Both the position numbers and the translations under genes were made by a program. Below, one piece after another: positions 1 through 5,666 of a stretch of DNA of 6,025 bases. The stretch is taken from assembly GCA_023437255.1 (NCBI GenBank), contig JAEZGR010000013.1:1-6025 (forward strand). The letters are read 5' to 3'. Position 1 is the stretch's first letter. Each line of letters begins with the position of its first letter. The stretch comes from Pseudomonadota bacterium (lineage in GTDB: Bacteria; Pseudomonadota; Gammaproteobacteria; Burkholderiales; Burkholderiaceae_B). The notes under the pieces are model-generated. The model made no database searches, was not told the DNA's origin, and saw nothing but the letters and a program-made list of their open reading frames with translations.

Positions 1-1128
1 GGCCCCACCTGCGGCCTGCTGCTGGCCGATCTCGGTGCCGACGTCATCAAGGTCGAGCCGCCGGGCGGCGATGCGACCCGCCGCCTCCTCGGCTCGGGCG
101 CCGGCTTCTTTCCGGTTTTCAACCGCAACAAGAAGAGCCTGGCGGTGAACGTGAAGGATCCGCGCGGGCACGAGATCGTGCGGCGCCTGGTGGAGGGCGC
201 CGACGTCTTCAGCGAAAACTTCAAGTCCGGCGTGATGGACGGCCTGGGCCTGGGCTACGAGACGCTGTCCGAGCTCAACCCGCGGCTGGTCTATGTCTCC
301 CACAAGGGTTTCCTGCCCGGTCCGTACGAGAACCGCACGGCGCTGGACGAAGTGGTGCAGATGATGGGCGGCCTGGCCTACATGACCGGTCGACCAGGTG
401 ACCCGCTGCGCGCGGGCAGCAGCGTCAACGACATCATGGGCGGCATGTTCGGTGCCCTGGGTGTGCTGGGTGCCCTGGCCCAGCGCGGCATCACCGGCCT
501 CGGCCAGGAAGTACAGTCGGCGCTGTTCGAGAACAACGTGTTTCTGGTCAGCCAGCACATGATGCAGTACGCCATCACGGGCGAAGCCGCCGCGCCGATG
601 CCCGAGCGCATTTCCGCATGGGCGGTGTATGACGTGTTCTCGGTGAGCGATGGCCAGATCTTTCTGGCGGCAGTCAGCGAGGCGCAGTGGCAAACCTTCT
701 GCAAAGCCTTCGGTTTCGACGACCTGCTGGCTGATCCCGCTCTGGCCACCAACAATCAGCGCGTCCAGGCGCGCGCCACGATGCTGCCCGAACTACGCCG
801 CCGGCTCGCCGATTACACGGTCGCAGAACTTGCCGCGCGCTTCGAAGAGGCGGGCCTGCCGTTCGCACCCATCGTCAAGCCGGAAGAGCTCTACGACGAC
901 CCACATCTGCAGGCCACTCAGGGGTTGGCCGACGTGGCGCTGCCCGATGCCGAAGAGCCGGGCCGCAATGCAGGCGCGGCCCTGTTGCCGCTGCTGATGG
1001 GCCAGGGGCGCCTGGGCGTACGCCTTGACCCACCGCGGCGTGGCGAGCACACGACCGAGCTGCTGGAAAGCCTGGGTTATGAGCGCGAAACGATCGAGTC
1101 GCTGCGCGCGCGCGGCGCCATTTCTTGA
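1..1128 (+). CDS. CaiB/BaiF class III CoA-transferase, 5'-truncated
   Basis: The protein would move CoA from an acyl-CoA donor to a carboxylic acid in the cytoplasm through an enzyme-bound aspartyl-CoA thioester; the substrate cannot be told from sequence. The frame is open from base 1, and 375 residues are visible before TGA at 1126-1128. Family members run to roughly 400 residues, so I infer that only about 15-25 N-terminal residues are missing. The first visible residues read GPTCGLLLADLGADVIKVEP, the classic N-terminal CaiB/BaiF nucleotide-fold motif. Further family blocks are ENFKSGVMDGLGLGYETL, NPRLVYVSHKGF and GPYENRTALDEVVQMMGG. The probable catalytic Asp is in SVNDIMGG, codon 430-432 (visible residue 144). 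A GTG at 145 is in frame but is an internal Val, not the start. The gene is followed after 71 bases by a Bug receptor gene on the same strand, suggesting an operon for uptake and CoA activation of a carboxylate. Confidence 0.93.
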   Translation, partial: GPTCGLLLADLGADVIKVEPPGGDATRRLLGSGAGFFPVFNRNKKSLAVNVKDPRGHEIVRRLVEGADVFSENFKSGVMDGLGLGYETLSELNPRLVYVSHKGFLPGPYENRTALDEVVQMMGGLAYMTGRPGDPLRAGSSVNDIMGGMFGALGVLGALAQRGITGLGQEVQSALFENNVFLVSQHMMQYAITGEAAAPMPERISAWAVYDVFSVSDGQIFLAAVSEAQWQTFCKAFGFDDLLADPALATNNQRVQARATMLPELRRRLADYTVAELAARFEEAGLPFAPIVKPEELYDDPHLQATQGLADVALPDAEEPGRNAGAALLPLLMGQGRLGVRLDPPRRGEHTTELLESLGYERETIESLRARGAIS

Positions 1129-1137
1129 AGTCAGTAC

Positions 1138-1155
1138 GGCCGCTCGCCCGCGGCC
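1138..1155 (+). repeat. Intercistronic GC hairpin
   Basis: A perfect 6-bp inverted repeat, GGCCGC and GCGGCC, with loop TCGCCC, begins 10 bases after the CoA-transferase stop codon. No T-run follows, so it is not an ordinary intrinsic terminator. It could be an RNA-stability or processing element between the two genes, or chance in GC-rich DNA. Confidence 0.35.
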
Positions 1156-1186
1156 ATCACCCCACAGCAGCACCCTCACATAAGAC

Positions 1187-1194
1187 AGGAGGAG
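1187..1194 (+). promoter_or_regulatory. Ribosome binding site of the Bug receptor gene
   Basis: AGGAGGAG is a near-perfect Shine-Dalgarno sequence. Its AGGAGG core ends 7 bases before ATG 1200. This fixes the start at 1200 rather than at the in-frame TTG at 1125, which overlaps the end of the upstream gene and has no such site. Confidence 0.85.
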
Positions 1195-1199
1195 ATGAC

Positions 1200-2203
1200 A
1201 TGAACAAACTGTACAACCCTTTCGCGGGCAGGCGGCAGCTGCTCAAGGCGGCGCTGGGCGCGGCCGGTGCAATGGCCTTCACCGCTCCGCTGACCGCATT
1301 GGCGCAACTCGCGAACGGTCGGCCGATCCGCATGATTCTGCCGGTGGGTGTCGGCTCAGGCGTCGACACCATCACCCGTGCTGCCGGCCCTGCCATGAGC
1401 ACCGCTTTCGGGCGCTCGGTGGTCATCGAAAACATGCCCGGTGCGGGCGGGATCATCGGCACTGCTGCGTTGCTGCGCGAGGCGGCTGACGGTCATACGG
1501 TGGGCATGGTGTCGAACAACCATGTGACCTTCCCCAGTGTGTACAAAAGCGTGCCCTTTGATCCGATCAACGATATCACGCCGATTTCGGTGGTGGGCTC
1601 CTCACCGTTTGTGCTGGTGGTGAATCCGGAACTCGAAGCCAACACCGTGCAGGAGCTGATTGCCCTTCTCAAGGCGAAGCCGGGGTATTACAACTTCGCT
1701 TCTTCAGGCAATGGCACCATTCTGCATCTGGCGGCCGAAATGTTCGTGCAGCAGGCCGATGTTGATGCGCGCCACATTCCGTACAAGGGAGTGGGTCCCA
1801 TGATCACCGACATCATGAGCGGTCAGGTGCATTTCGGCGTGCTGTCCGTGCCTTCGGTGGCGGGGCAGCTGGCAAGTGGCGGGCTGCGCGCCGTGGGGGC
1901 GTGTGGCGCCAGCGCAGCAAGCGTCTGCCCGATCTGCCCACGCTGCGCGAGCAGGGCCTGCCTGATTACGATGTATCGGGCTGGTTCGCCACGATCGCGC
2001 CGGCGGGTTTGAGCGAAGAGAACGTCAAGGCGATCTACGCCGGTCTCAAGAGCGCATTCACCGATGCTGAAGTACAGAAGGCCATGGAAGCGCAGGGTAA
2101 CGACATCTGGCTGATGGATCCGGCGGCTACGGCAGACTACTTCCGCAGTGAAATGAACAAGTACGCGACCATTGTCAAGAACGCCAACATGGAGCCGGTG
2201 TAA
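1200..2203 (+). pseudogene. Bug/TctC family substrate-binding protein, frameshifted
   Basis: Bug proteins are periplasmic receptors, related to the TctC component of tripartite tricarboxylate transporters, that bind carboxylates or similar small solutes. The start is ATG 1200 behind a strong ribosome binding site. Residues 1-35 form a signal peptide with a twin-arginine pattern (GRRQLLK, Arg 11-12), a hydrophobic stretch, and a likely cut after A-L-A at 33-35. Family motifs follow: GRPIRMILPVGVGSGVDTI, VIENMPGAGGIIGTAAL, then ADGHT. The frame starting at 1200 is conserved to GLRAVGACGA (codon 237, 1908-1910), then degenerates and stops at 2012, giving 270 residues. The expected family continuation QRSKRLPDLPTLREQGLPDY appears in another frame from 1910 to the TAA at 2201-2203. 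One missing base, most simply a C in GCC(C)AG near 1910, explains this. Repaired, the protein would have 334 residues, normal for the family. It is either a recent pseudogene or a sequencing error. Likely cotranscribed with the CoA-transferase. Confidence 0.88.
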
Positions 2204-2220
2204 GAGCTGGCGATGCTCGG

Positions 2221-2250
2221 AAATGGCGGCCTGGAGCCGCCATTTTGTTC
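2221..2250 (+). terminator. Intrinsic terminator after the Bug receptor gene
   Basis: A perfect 10-bp stem, AAATGGCGGC (2221-2230) and GCCGCCATTT (2236-2245), with loop CTGGA, is followed by TGTTC so that the T-rich tail reads TTTTGTT. It begins 17 bases after the TAA of the Bug gene. It probably ends the CoA-transferase/Bug transcript and insulates hppD. Confidence 0.8.
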
Positions 2251-2319
2251 TGCCCGGGCTAGGGCGGAGGCGGGGAATACCGTCATGATTCCGGAGCGGA
2301 TCAGCGACGACGAATTCGT

Positions 2320-2348
2320 TTGACAATGAGAAATTTCAAGTGCATTGT
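2320..2348 (+). promoter_or_regulatory. Candidate sigma70 promoter for hppD
   Basis: A consensus -35 box TTGACA (2320-2325) is followed after 17 bases by CATTGT (2343-2348), which matches 3 of 6 positions of the -10 consensus. The predicted transcript would start near 2355 and carry a leader of about 150 nt before the hppD ATG at 2505. The weak -10 suggests activation by a regulator or only modest basal activity. The surrounding 80 bases are more AT-rich than the genes, which supports a regulatory role. The rest of 2251-2319 holds only a short imperfect palindrome (TGAT-CCG/CGG-ATCA, 2286-2303). Confidence 0.5.
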
Positions 2349-2360
2349 GGCGGTTTGAAA
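2334..2360. repeat. Inverted repeat over the hppD promoter -10 region
   Basis: TTTCAA (2334-2339) and TTGAAA (2355-2360) are perfect 6-bp inverted arms separated by 15 bases, with centres 21 bases (two helical turns) apart. They bracket the proposed -10 box and transcription start, where a repressor dimer could bind. No regulator is identified, and arms this short can arise by chance in AT-rich DNA. Confidence 0.35.
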
Positions 2361-2370
2361 GTCTGAATTC

Positions 2371-2454
2371 ATGAAGATTCTTGGTTTCCAACTCCTCATA
2401 GGCGATTACCTCGCACGCAGCGTGCGGGGCGTCTCGTGTGCGCCGCCGATGTAA
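2371..2454 (+). CDS. Possible 27-residue leader ORF upstream of hppD
   Basis: ATG at 2371 opens 27 codons, beginning [17 protein letters not shown] and ending APPM, with TAA at 2452-2454. It would lie about 16 nt from the predicted transcription start. The only ribosome-binding candidate is a weak GAAAG at 2357-2361. It has a single Tyr and a single Phe, so it does not resemble a classic amino-acid attenuator peptide. Its last codons and stop sit in the 5' arm of the hairpin at 2448-2481, so ribosomes finishing it would disturb that structure. It may be a regulatory upstream ORF but is more likely incidental. Confidence 0.2.
   Translation: MKILGFQLLIGDYLARSVRGVSCAPPM
2409..2429 (+). promoter_or_regulatory. 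hppD leader hairpin 1 / palindrome
   Basis: CGCACGC (2412-2418) and GCGTGCG (2420-2426) form a 15-bp palindrome centred on A2419. In RNA it would give a 9-bp stem, including one G-U pair, from 2409 to 2429 with a 3-nt CAG loop. No T-run follows, so it is not a terminator. It could act as an RNA structure in the 5' leader or as a DNA operator downstream of the promoter. Confidence 0.4.
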
Positions 2455-2481
2455 AGAGCCGGTCCGTCCTTCTCTTACATC
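2448..2481 (+). promoter_or_regulatory. hppD leader hairpin 2
   Basis: GATGTAAAGAG (2448-2458) pairs with CTCTTACATC (2472-2481), giving ten base pairs with one bulged A and a 13-nt loop. The stem ends 10 bases before the hppD ribosome binding site at 2492. It has no T-run. Its position suits a role in mRNA stability or translation of hppD. This is inferred from sequence complementarity alone. Confidence 0.45.
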
Positions 2482-2491
2482 GTCACGCATC

Positions 2492-2497
2492 AAGGAG
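2492..2497 (+). promoter_or_regulatory. Ribosome binding site of hppD
   Basis: AAGGAG lies 7 bases before ATG 2505 and fixes that start. A longer in-frame reading from GTG 2436 would add 23 residues with no family resemblance. Confidence 0.85.
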
Positions 2498-2504
2498 CCA
2501 AGAA

Positions 2505-3581
2505 ATGGCAGATCTTTTCGACAACCCCATGGGTCTCATGGGGTTCGAGTTCATCGAGTTCGCCTCGCCCACGCCCAACGTCATCGAACCCGTGCTCGAA
2601 AGCATGGGCTTCACCAAAGTGGCCAACCACCGCTCGAAGGCCGTGTCGCTGTATCGACAGGGTGATATCAACGCCATCGTCAACTGCGAACCCAAGAGCC
2701 CCGCCGCCTACTTCGCCGCTGAACACGGCCCCTCGGTGTGTGGGTTTGCCTTCCGGGTCAAGGACGCCCAGAAAGCCTACGCGCGCGCCCTGGAGCTGGG
2801 TGCACAGCCGCTCGAAATGCCCACCGGCTATATGGAACTGCGCCTGCCGGCGATCAAGGGCATCGGCGGCGCGCCTCTGTACCTGATCGACCGCTATGAA
2901 GAAGGCTCGTCGATCTACGATATCGACTTCGTCTTCCTGGAAGGTGTGGAGCGCAAGCCAGTCGGCGCGGGTCTGAAGCTCATCGACCACCTCACGCACA
3001 ACGTGTATCGCGGCCGCATGGCCTACTGGGCCGACTTCTACGAGAAGCTCTTCAACTTCAAGGAACTGCGTTACTTCGACATCAAGGGCGAATACACCGG
3101 TCTGACGTCCAAGGCCATGACCGCGCCGGATGGCATGATCCGCATTCCCCTGAACGAGGAATCTTCGAAGGGTTCGGGTCAGATCGAAGAGTACCTGAAG
3201 CAGTTCAACGGCGAGGGCGTGCAGCACGTGGCGTTTTTGACTGATGACCTCATCAAGACCTGGGACGCCCTGAAGTCGATGGGTACGCGCTTCATGACGG
3301 CGCCGCCCGACACCTATTACGAGATGCTCGAGGGGCGCCTGCCTAACCACGGCGAACCGGTAGATGAACTGCGCACGCGGGGCATCTTGCTCGACGGTAC
3401 GTCGGAAGGTGGCGAACGCCGTCTGTTGTTGCAGATCTTCTCGGAGACGCTGCTGGGCCCGGTGTTCTTCGAGTTCATCCAGCGCAAGGGTGACAGCGGC
3501 TTCGGCGAGGGCAACTTCAAGGCGCTGTTCGAATCGATCGAGCGCGATCAGGTCCGTCGCGGCGTGCTGTCGGTCGACTGA
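2505..3581 (+). CDS. hppD: 4-hydroxyphenylpyruvate dioxygenase
   Basis: This cytoplasmic Fe(II) enzyme converts 4-hydroxyphenylpyruvate and O2 to homogentisate and CO2, the second step of tyrosine catabolism. The product has 358 residues, the usual bacterial size (about 357 in Pseudomonas). It has two vicinal-oxygen-chelate halves: an N-terminal one at about 12-130 ([10 protein letters not shown] onward) and a catalytic C-terminal one at about 155-345. The iron triad is visible: His162 in LIDHLTHNV, His241 in [13 protein letters not shown] and Glu323 in [13 protein letters not shown]. These match the known Pseudomonas ligands shifted by one. The C-terminal [18 protein letters not shown] is the family's signature helix that closes the active site. 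It stands alone between two terminators behind its own candidate promoter and a structured leader. Neighbours are not tyrosine-pathway genes; the next enzyme, homogentisate dioxygenase, is not in the window. The alternative for this fold is hydroxymandelate synthase, which is unlikely given the close match to bacterial HPPD. Confidence 0.97.
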   Translation: MADLFDNPMGLMGFEFIEFASPTPNVIEPVLESMGFTKVANHRSKAVSLYRQGDINAIVNCEPKSPAAYFAAEHGPSVCGFAFRVKDAQKAYARALELGAQPLEMPTGYMELRLPAIKGIGGAPLYLIDRYEEGSSIYDIDFVFLEGVERKPVGAGLKLIDHLTHNVYRGRMAYWADFYEKLFNFKELRYFDIKGEYTGLTSKAMTAPDGMIRIPLNEESSKGSGQIEEYLKQFNGEGVQHVAFLTDDLIKTWDALKSMGTRFMTAPPDTYYEMLEGRLPNHGEPVDELRTRGILLDGTSEGGERRLLLQIFSETLLGPVFFEFIQRKGDSGFGEGNFKALFESIERDQVRRGVLSVD

Positions 3582-3610
3582 CCGGCGCGACCCGCAAAAG
3601 AATCACGAAA

Positions 3611-3648
3611 GGGAATCATCTGTTTTGCAGATGGTTCCCATCTTTTTT
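3611..3648 (+). terminator. Strong intrinsic terminator after hppD
   Basis: A 12-bp stem, GGGAATCATCTG (3611-3622) and CAGATGGTTCCC (3628-3639) with one G-U pair and loop TTTTG, is followed by ATC and a run of six T (3643-3648). It starts 30 bases after the hppD stop and should separate hppD from the CDF-like gene. Confidence 0.92.
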
Positions 3649-3712
3649 GATCGCCCCGATTGTTGGAAAATGACGACTTCGCCGTGCTCAGTCCGGCGCC
3701 CTGCACTTTTTT

Positions 3713-4657
3713 ATGAGTCGTCGCTTCAGCATTTCCACGGAAGAAGGGGTTCTCCGTTTTTCCATCTTCATCACGCTTCTCGTCACGCTTCTGGGCGTAG
3801 GGTTCGGCCTGCTGGCTGACTCACTCACGCTACTCTTCGACGCCGCTTACGAACTGATCGATGTCGTCATGACCGGCCTGGCGCTGCTGGTTGCCCGGCT
3901 CATTGCCGCGTCCACTTCGGGTGCGCTGGCCCATCGACGGCTCGCCGAACGGTTCAGCATGGGGTTCTGGCATCTCGAGCCCATGGTGCTCGGCATCAAT
4001 GGCCTCATGCTGATGGCTGCGGCGGCCTTCGGGCTGTATCACGCGGTCGATAGTCTGCTCGACGGTGGCCGCCAGTTGCAGTTTGACTATGCACTGATCT
4101 TTGCCGGTGTGTCGCTGGCGATCGAATTCACGGCGGCCACGGTGATCAAGGCTGCGAACCGGCGTATCGGCTCCGAGTTCCTGGCGCTGGATGTCAAATC
4201 GTGGCAGATGTCGGCATGGATCACCATGGCGTACATCGTGGCTTTCGGTTTCGGCCTGGCTGCTCAGGGCTCTTCCCTTGAGTGGCTGACGCCCTATATT
4301 GACCCCCTGGCGCTCGGCGTCGTGTGTGCGGCGGTTCTGCCGATGCCTCTGGGTACCGTGCGTCGCGCGCTCGCCGACATTCTTCTGGTCACCCCTGTCG
4401 ACCTGAAGCAGCATGTCGACGAGGTGGCGCAGGCTTCGGTGCAGCGCTACGGCTTTGCCTCCTACCGTGCCAACGTGGCCCGGGTGGGGCGCAATCGCCA
4501 GATCGAGCTGTATTTTCTTGTCTCCAGTGAGCGGCCCGCACGTGCGCTGGTCGAATGGGACAACATTCGCGACGAGATCAGCGAAGCCATCGGCGATGAC
4601 ACGCCAGACCGCTGGCTCATGATCGTGTTCACCACCGATCCCGAATGGGCGGCGTAA
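3713..4657 (+). CDS. CDF-like cation transporter with atypical metal site
   Basis: A 314-residue inner-membrane protein with about six predicted membrane segments (roughly 13-35, 38-64, 88-111, 124-146, 163-186, 197-218) and a cytoplasmic C-terminal domain of about 90 residues, the cation diffusion facilitator layout. It resembles the subgroup annotated as predicted Co/Zn/Cd transporters (COG3965, from memory), with blocks FWHLEPMVLGINGLML, LALDVKSWQMSAWIT and RWLMIVFTTDPEW. Aligned by eye to E. coli YiiP, the D45/D49 pair of helix 2 becomes Tyr46/Asp50 (motif FDAAYELID, Glu47 adjacent), and the H153/D157 pair of helix 5 becomes Ser163/Ser167. The usual zinc/proton site is therefore largely missing, and the substrate is uncertain. 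ATG 3713 is the first usable start after an in-frame TGA at 3671. It has no recognisable ribosome binding site (CACTTTTTT precedes it), and I see no convincing promoter in 3649-3712. The gene converges on the LysR gene. Confidence 0.82.
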   Translation: MSRRFSISTEEGVLRFSIFITLLVTLLGVGFGLLADSLTLLFDAAYELIDVVMTGLALLVARLIAASTSGALAHRRLAERFSMGFWHLEPMVLGINGLMLMAAAAFGLYHAVDSLLDGGRQLQFDYALIFAGVSLAIEFTAATVIKAANRRIGSEFLALDVKSWQMSAWITMAYIVAFGFGLAAQGSSLEWLTPYIDPLALGVVCAAVLPMPLGTVRRALADILLVTPVDLKQHVDEVAQASVQRYGFASYRANVARVGRNRQIELYFLVSSERPARALVEWDNIRDEISEAIGDDTPDRWLMIVFTTDPEWAA

Positions 4658-4663
4658 GAAACG

Positions 4664-4693
4664 TGCTGGACAGGCCTTAGAGCCTGCCCAGCA
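4664..4693. terminator. Hairpin at the convergent CDF-like/lysR junction
   Basis: TGCTGG (4664-4669) plus CAGGC (4671-4675) pair with GCCTG (4682-4686) plus CCAGCA (4688-4693). This makes 11 bp with one A-C mismatch and a 6-nt loop. It starts 6 bases after the CDF-like stop codon, and the lysR TAA overlaps the loop. On the minus strand it is followed by CGTTTCTTAC, a partly T-rich tail; on the plus strand there is no T-run. It is probably a terminator for lysR, perhaps weakly bidirectional. Confidence 0.5.
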
Positions 4694-5549
4694 GTTCGGT
4701 GTAACGCGACTGCACCCATAACGCCGTGGGTGTGGGCATCCAGCCCTGGCGCCACAGCATGCGCACCGGCAGCTGTGACAGCGCCAGCGAAGGGCAATTC
4801 AACTGGAGCAGGGGCTTGTCGTAGGCGTCATCCATACCGACGTTGACCGGCAGGATCGCCCATCCAAGGTCGTCTGCGACCATCTCCGCAATACTGTAGA
4901 AACTGTCAGAGCGCCACAGCCGCGGGCTGTAGGGGGCTTCGCGCACGTCGTCGGCGTGCATCACCAGCTGCCGGTACTTCACCAGGTCGCGGCGACGCAC
5001 GATGTCGAGTGTTGCAAGCGGATGATCGCTGGCCACAAACACGCCCTGGGGCACCGAGCCGATATGGCGTTGCTCGAAGACGCCGGCCAGCTGGCCCCGC
5101 ACAAAGTGAAACGCCACGTGCGCGCGTTCATGCTCCACGTAACTCGCGACTTCCGTGGCGGTACCGTTCAGGAGCGTGAGCTCCAGGTCGGGAAAGCGGG
5201 CCGACATTTCTCGCAGCAGGGCACTGGTCGCCGCATAGGGCAGTGCTTCGTCCAGCGCCAAGGTCAGCCGGGCCTCGTTGCCGGCGTTCAGTGACCGCGC
5301 GCGGTTGTTGAGGCCTTCGGCCTGGCGCAGCAGTTCACGCGCTTCCAGCAACAGCAGATGCCCCGCGTCGGTGAGCTGGGCATTGCGCCGCGACCGGTCG
5401 AACAGCTCAACACCCAGATCGGCCTCCAGCAGGGCGATGGCCGTGCTGACGGCCGACTGCGCCTTGCCCAGACGCCGCGCGGCGGCGCTGAACGAGCCGG
5501 CATCGGCCGTTACGACGAACTGACGGATCTGATCGAGCGTCCATTGCAT
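4677..5549 (-). CDS. LysR-family transcriptional regulator
   Basis: A 290-residue DNA-binding regulator with the usual LysR size and layout. The N-terminal winged helix-turn-helix is clear: helix-turn-helix at about 19-42 (SFSAAARRLGKAQSAVSTAI) and wing at about 47-63 (VELFDRSRRNAQLTDAG). A linker helix then leads to an effector-binding domain from about residue 90, whose ligand cannot be guessed. RLTLALDEALPY opens that domain, and GVFVASDHPLA begins a typical second-subdomain segment. The start CAT at 5547-5549 gives MQWTLDQIRQF, the normal LysR beginning. No good ribosome binding site precedes it; a TATAGA on the minus strand at 5563-5558 could even serve as a -10 box for a nearly leaderless message. 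It is divergent from an XRE-type gene (118 bases between starts) and convergent with the CDF-like gene. LysR proteins often control the divergent neighbour and themselves, but here that neighbour is another regulator. Confidence 0.95.
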   Translation of the reverse strand: MQWTLDQIRQFVVTADAGSFSAAARRLGKAQSAVSTAIALLEADLGVELFDRSRRNAQLTDAGHLLLLEARELLRQAEGLNNRARSLNAGNEARLTLALDEALPYAATSALLREMSARFPDLELTLLNGTATEVASYVEHERAHVAFHFVRGQLAGVFEQRHIGSVPQGVFVASDHPLATLDIVRRRDLVKYRQLVMHADDVREAPYSPRLWRSDSFYSIAEMVADDLGWAILPVNVGMDDAYDKPLLQLNCPSLALSQLPVRMLWRQGWMPTPTALWVQSRYTELLGRL

Positions 5550-5555
5550 GCGGCC

Positions 5556-5568
5556 ATTCTATAAGAAT
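5556..5568. repeat. Palindrome ATTCT-ATA-AGAAT before lysR
   Basis: A perfect 5-bp inverted repeat with a 3-base centre, ending 6 bases upstream of the lysR start codon. It overlaps a TATAGA minus-strand -10 candidate, so a bound protein could block lysR. It does not strictly fit the LysR T-N11-A box. Role inferred from position only. Confidence 0.35.
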
Positions 5569-5592
5569 GCCGCCCGCGCGAGCAGACGCCAC

Positions 5593-5614
5593 AATATGCC
5601 CTCGGTTGCATATT
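5593..5614. repeat. Inverted repeat AATATGC-N8-GCATATT in the divergent region
   Basis: Perfect 7-bp arms at 5593-5599 and 5608-5614. A third copy of the half-site, GCATAT at 5624-5629, lies 16 bases downstream in direct orientation and overlaps the -10 box proposed for the XRE gene. The grouping in a 117-base intergenic region suggests an operator for the LysR or XRE protein. Confidence 0.45.
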
Positions 5615-5632
5615 CACTTGAAAGCATATAAC
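5606..5632 (+). promoter_or_regulatory. Candidate promoter of the XRE-family gene
   Basis: TATAAC at 5627-5632 matches 5 of 6 positions of the -10 consensus. The -35 region is poor: TTGCAT at 5606-5611 is the best candidate but with a short 15-base spacer. Transcription would start near 5639, leaving a leader of about 28 nt to ATG 5667. The box overlaps a GCATAT half-site, which suggests repression there. Confidence 0.4.
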
Positions 5633-5666
5633 ATCCGCCCTTCTTATCGCTCCCCAAGCAAACTTT

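Noticed and set aside
1895..1915. Programmed ribosomal frameshift in the Bug gene
   Set aside because: No classic slippery heptamer or downstream pseudoknot is visible, and Bug proteins are not known to use recoding. An indel is simpler.
1901..2203. Separate 100-residue gene starting at GTG 1901
   Set aside because: Its sequence is the C-terminal part of the Bug protein continuing from the frame broken near 1910. It is a fragment of the same gene, not an independent one.
2286..2303. Imperfect palindrome TGAT(T)CCG-GAG-CGGATCA upstream of the hppD -35 box
   Set aside because: It has a bulge and short arms. It could be an activator site but is too weak to call as its own feature.
1823..2493. 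Two overlapping minus-strand open frames (1823-2326 and 2137-2493)
   Set aside because: They cover the Bug gene end, its terminator and the hppD promoter region. Neither has a ribosome binding site or recognisable domain, and they overlap each other.
2436..2504. Longer hppD start at GTG 2436
   Set aside because: The extra 23 residues have no family match and run through the leader hairpin. ATG 2505 has AAGGAG at the right distance and gives the usual length.
2490..3350. 286-codon open frame on the minus strand across hppD
   Set aside because: It lies antisense to a clearly conserved hppD with all active-site residues. Long antisense frames are expected in GC-rich DNA with strong codon bias, and its product resembles no family I recognise.
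4956..5564. Several plus-strand open frames opposite lysR (4956-5294, 5278-5523, 5358-5564)
   Set aside because: All are shadows of the LysR coding sequence, with no ribosome binding site or recognised domain.
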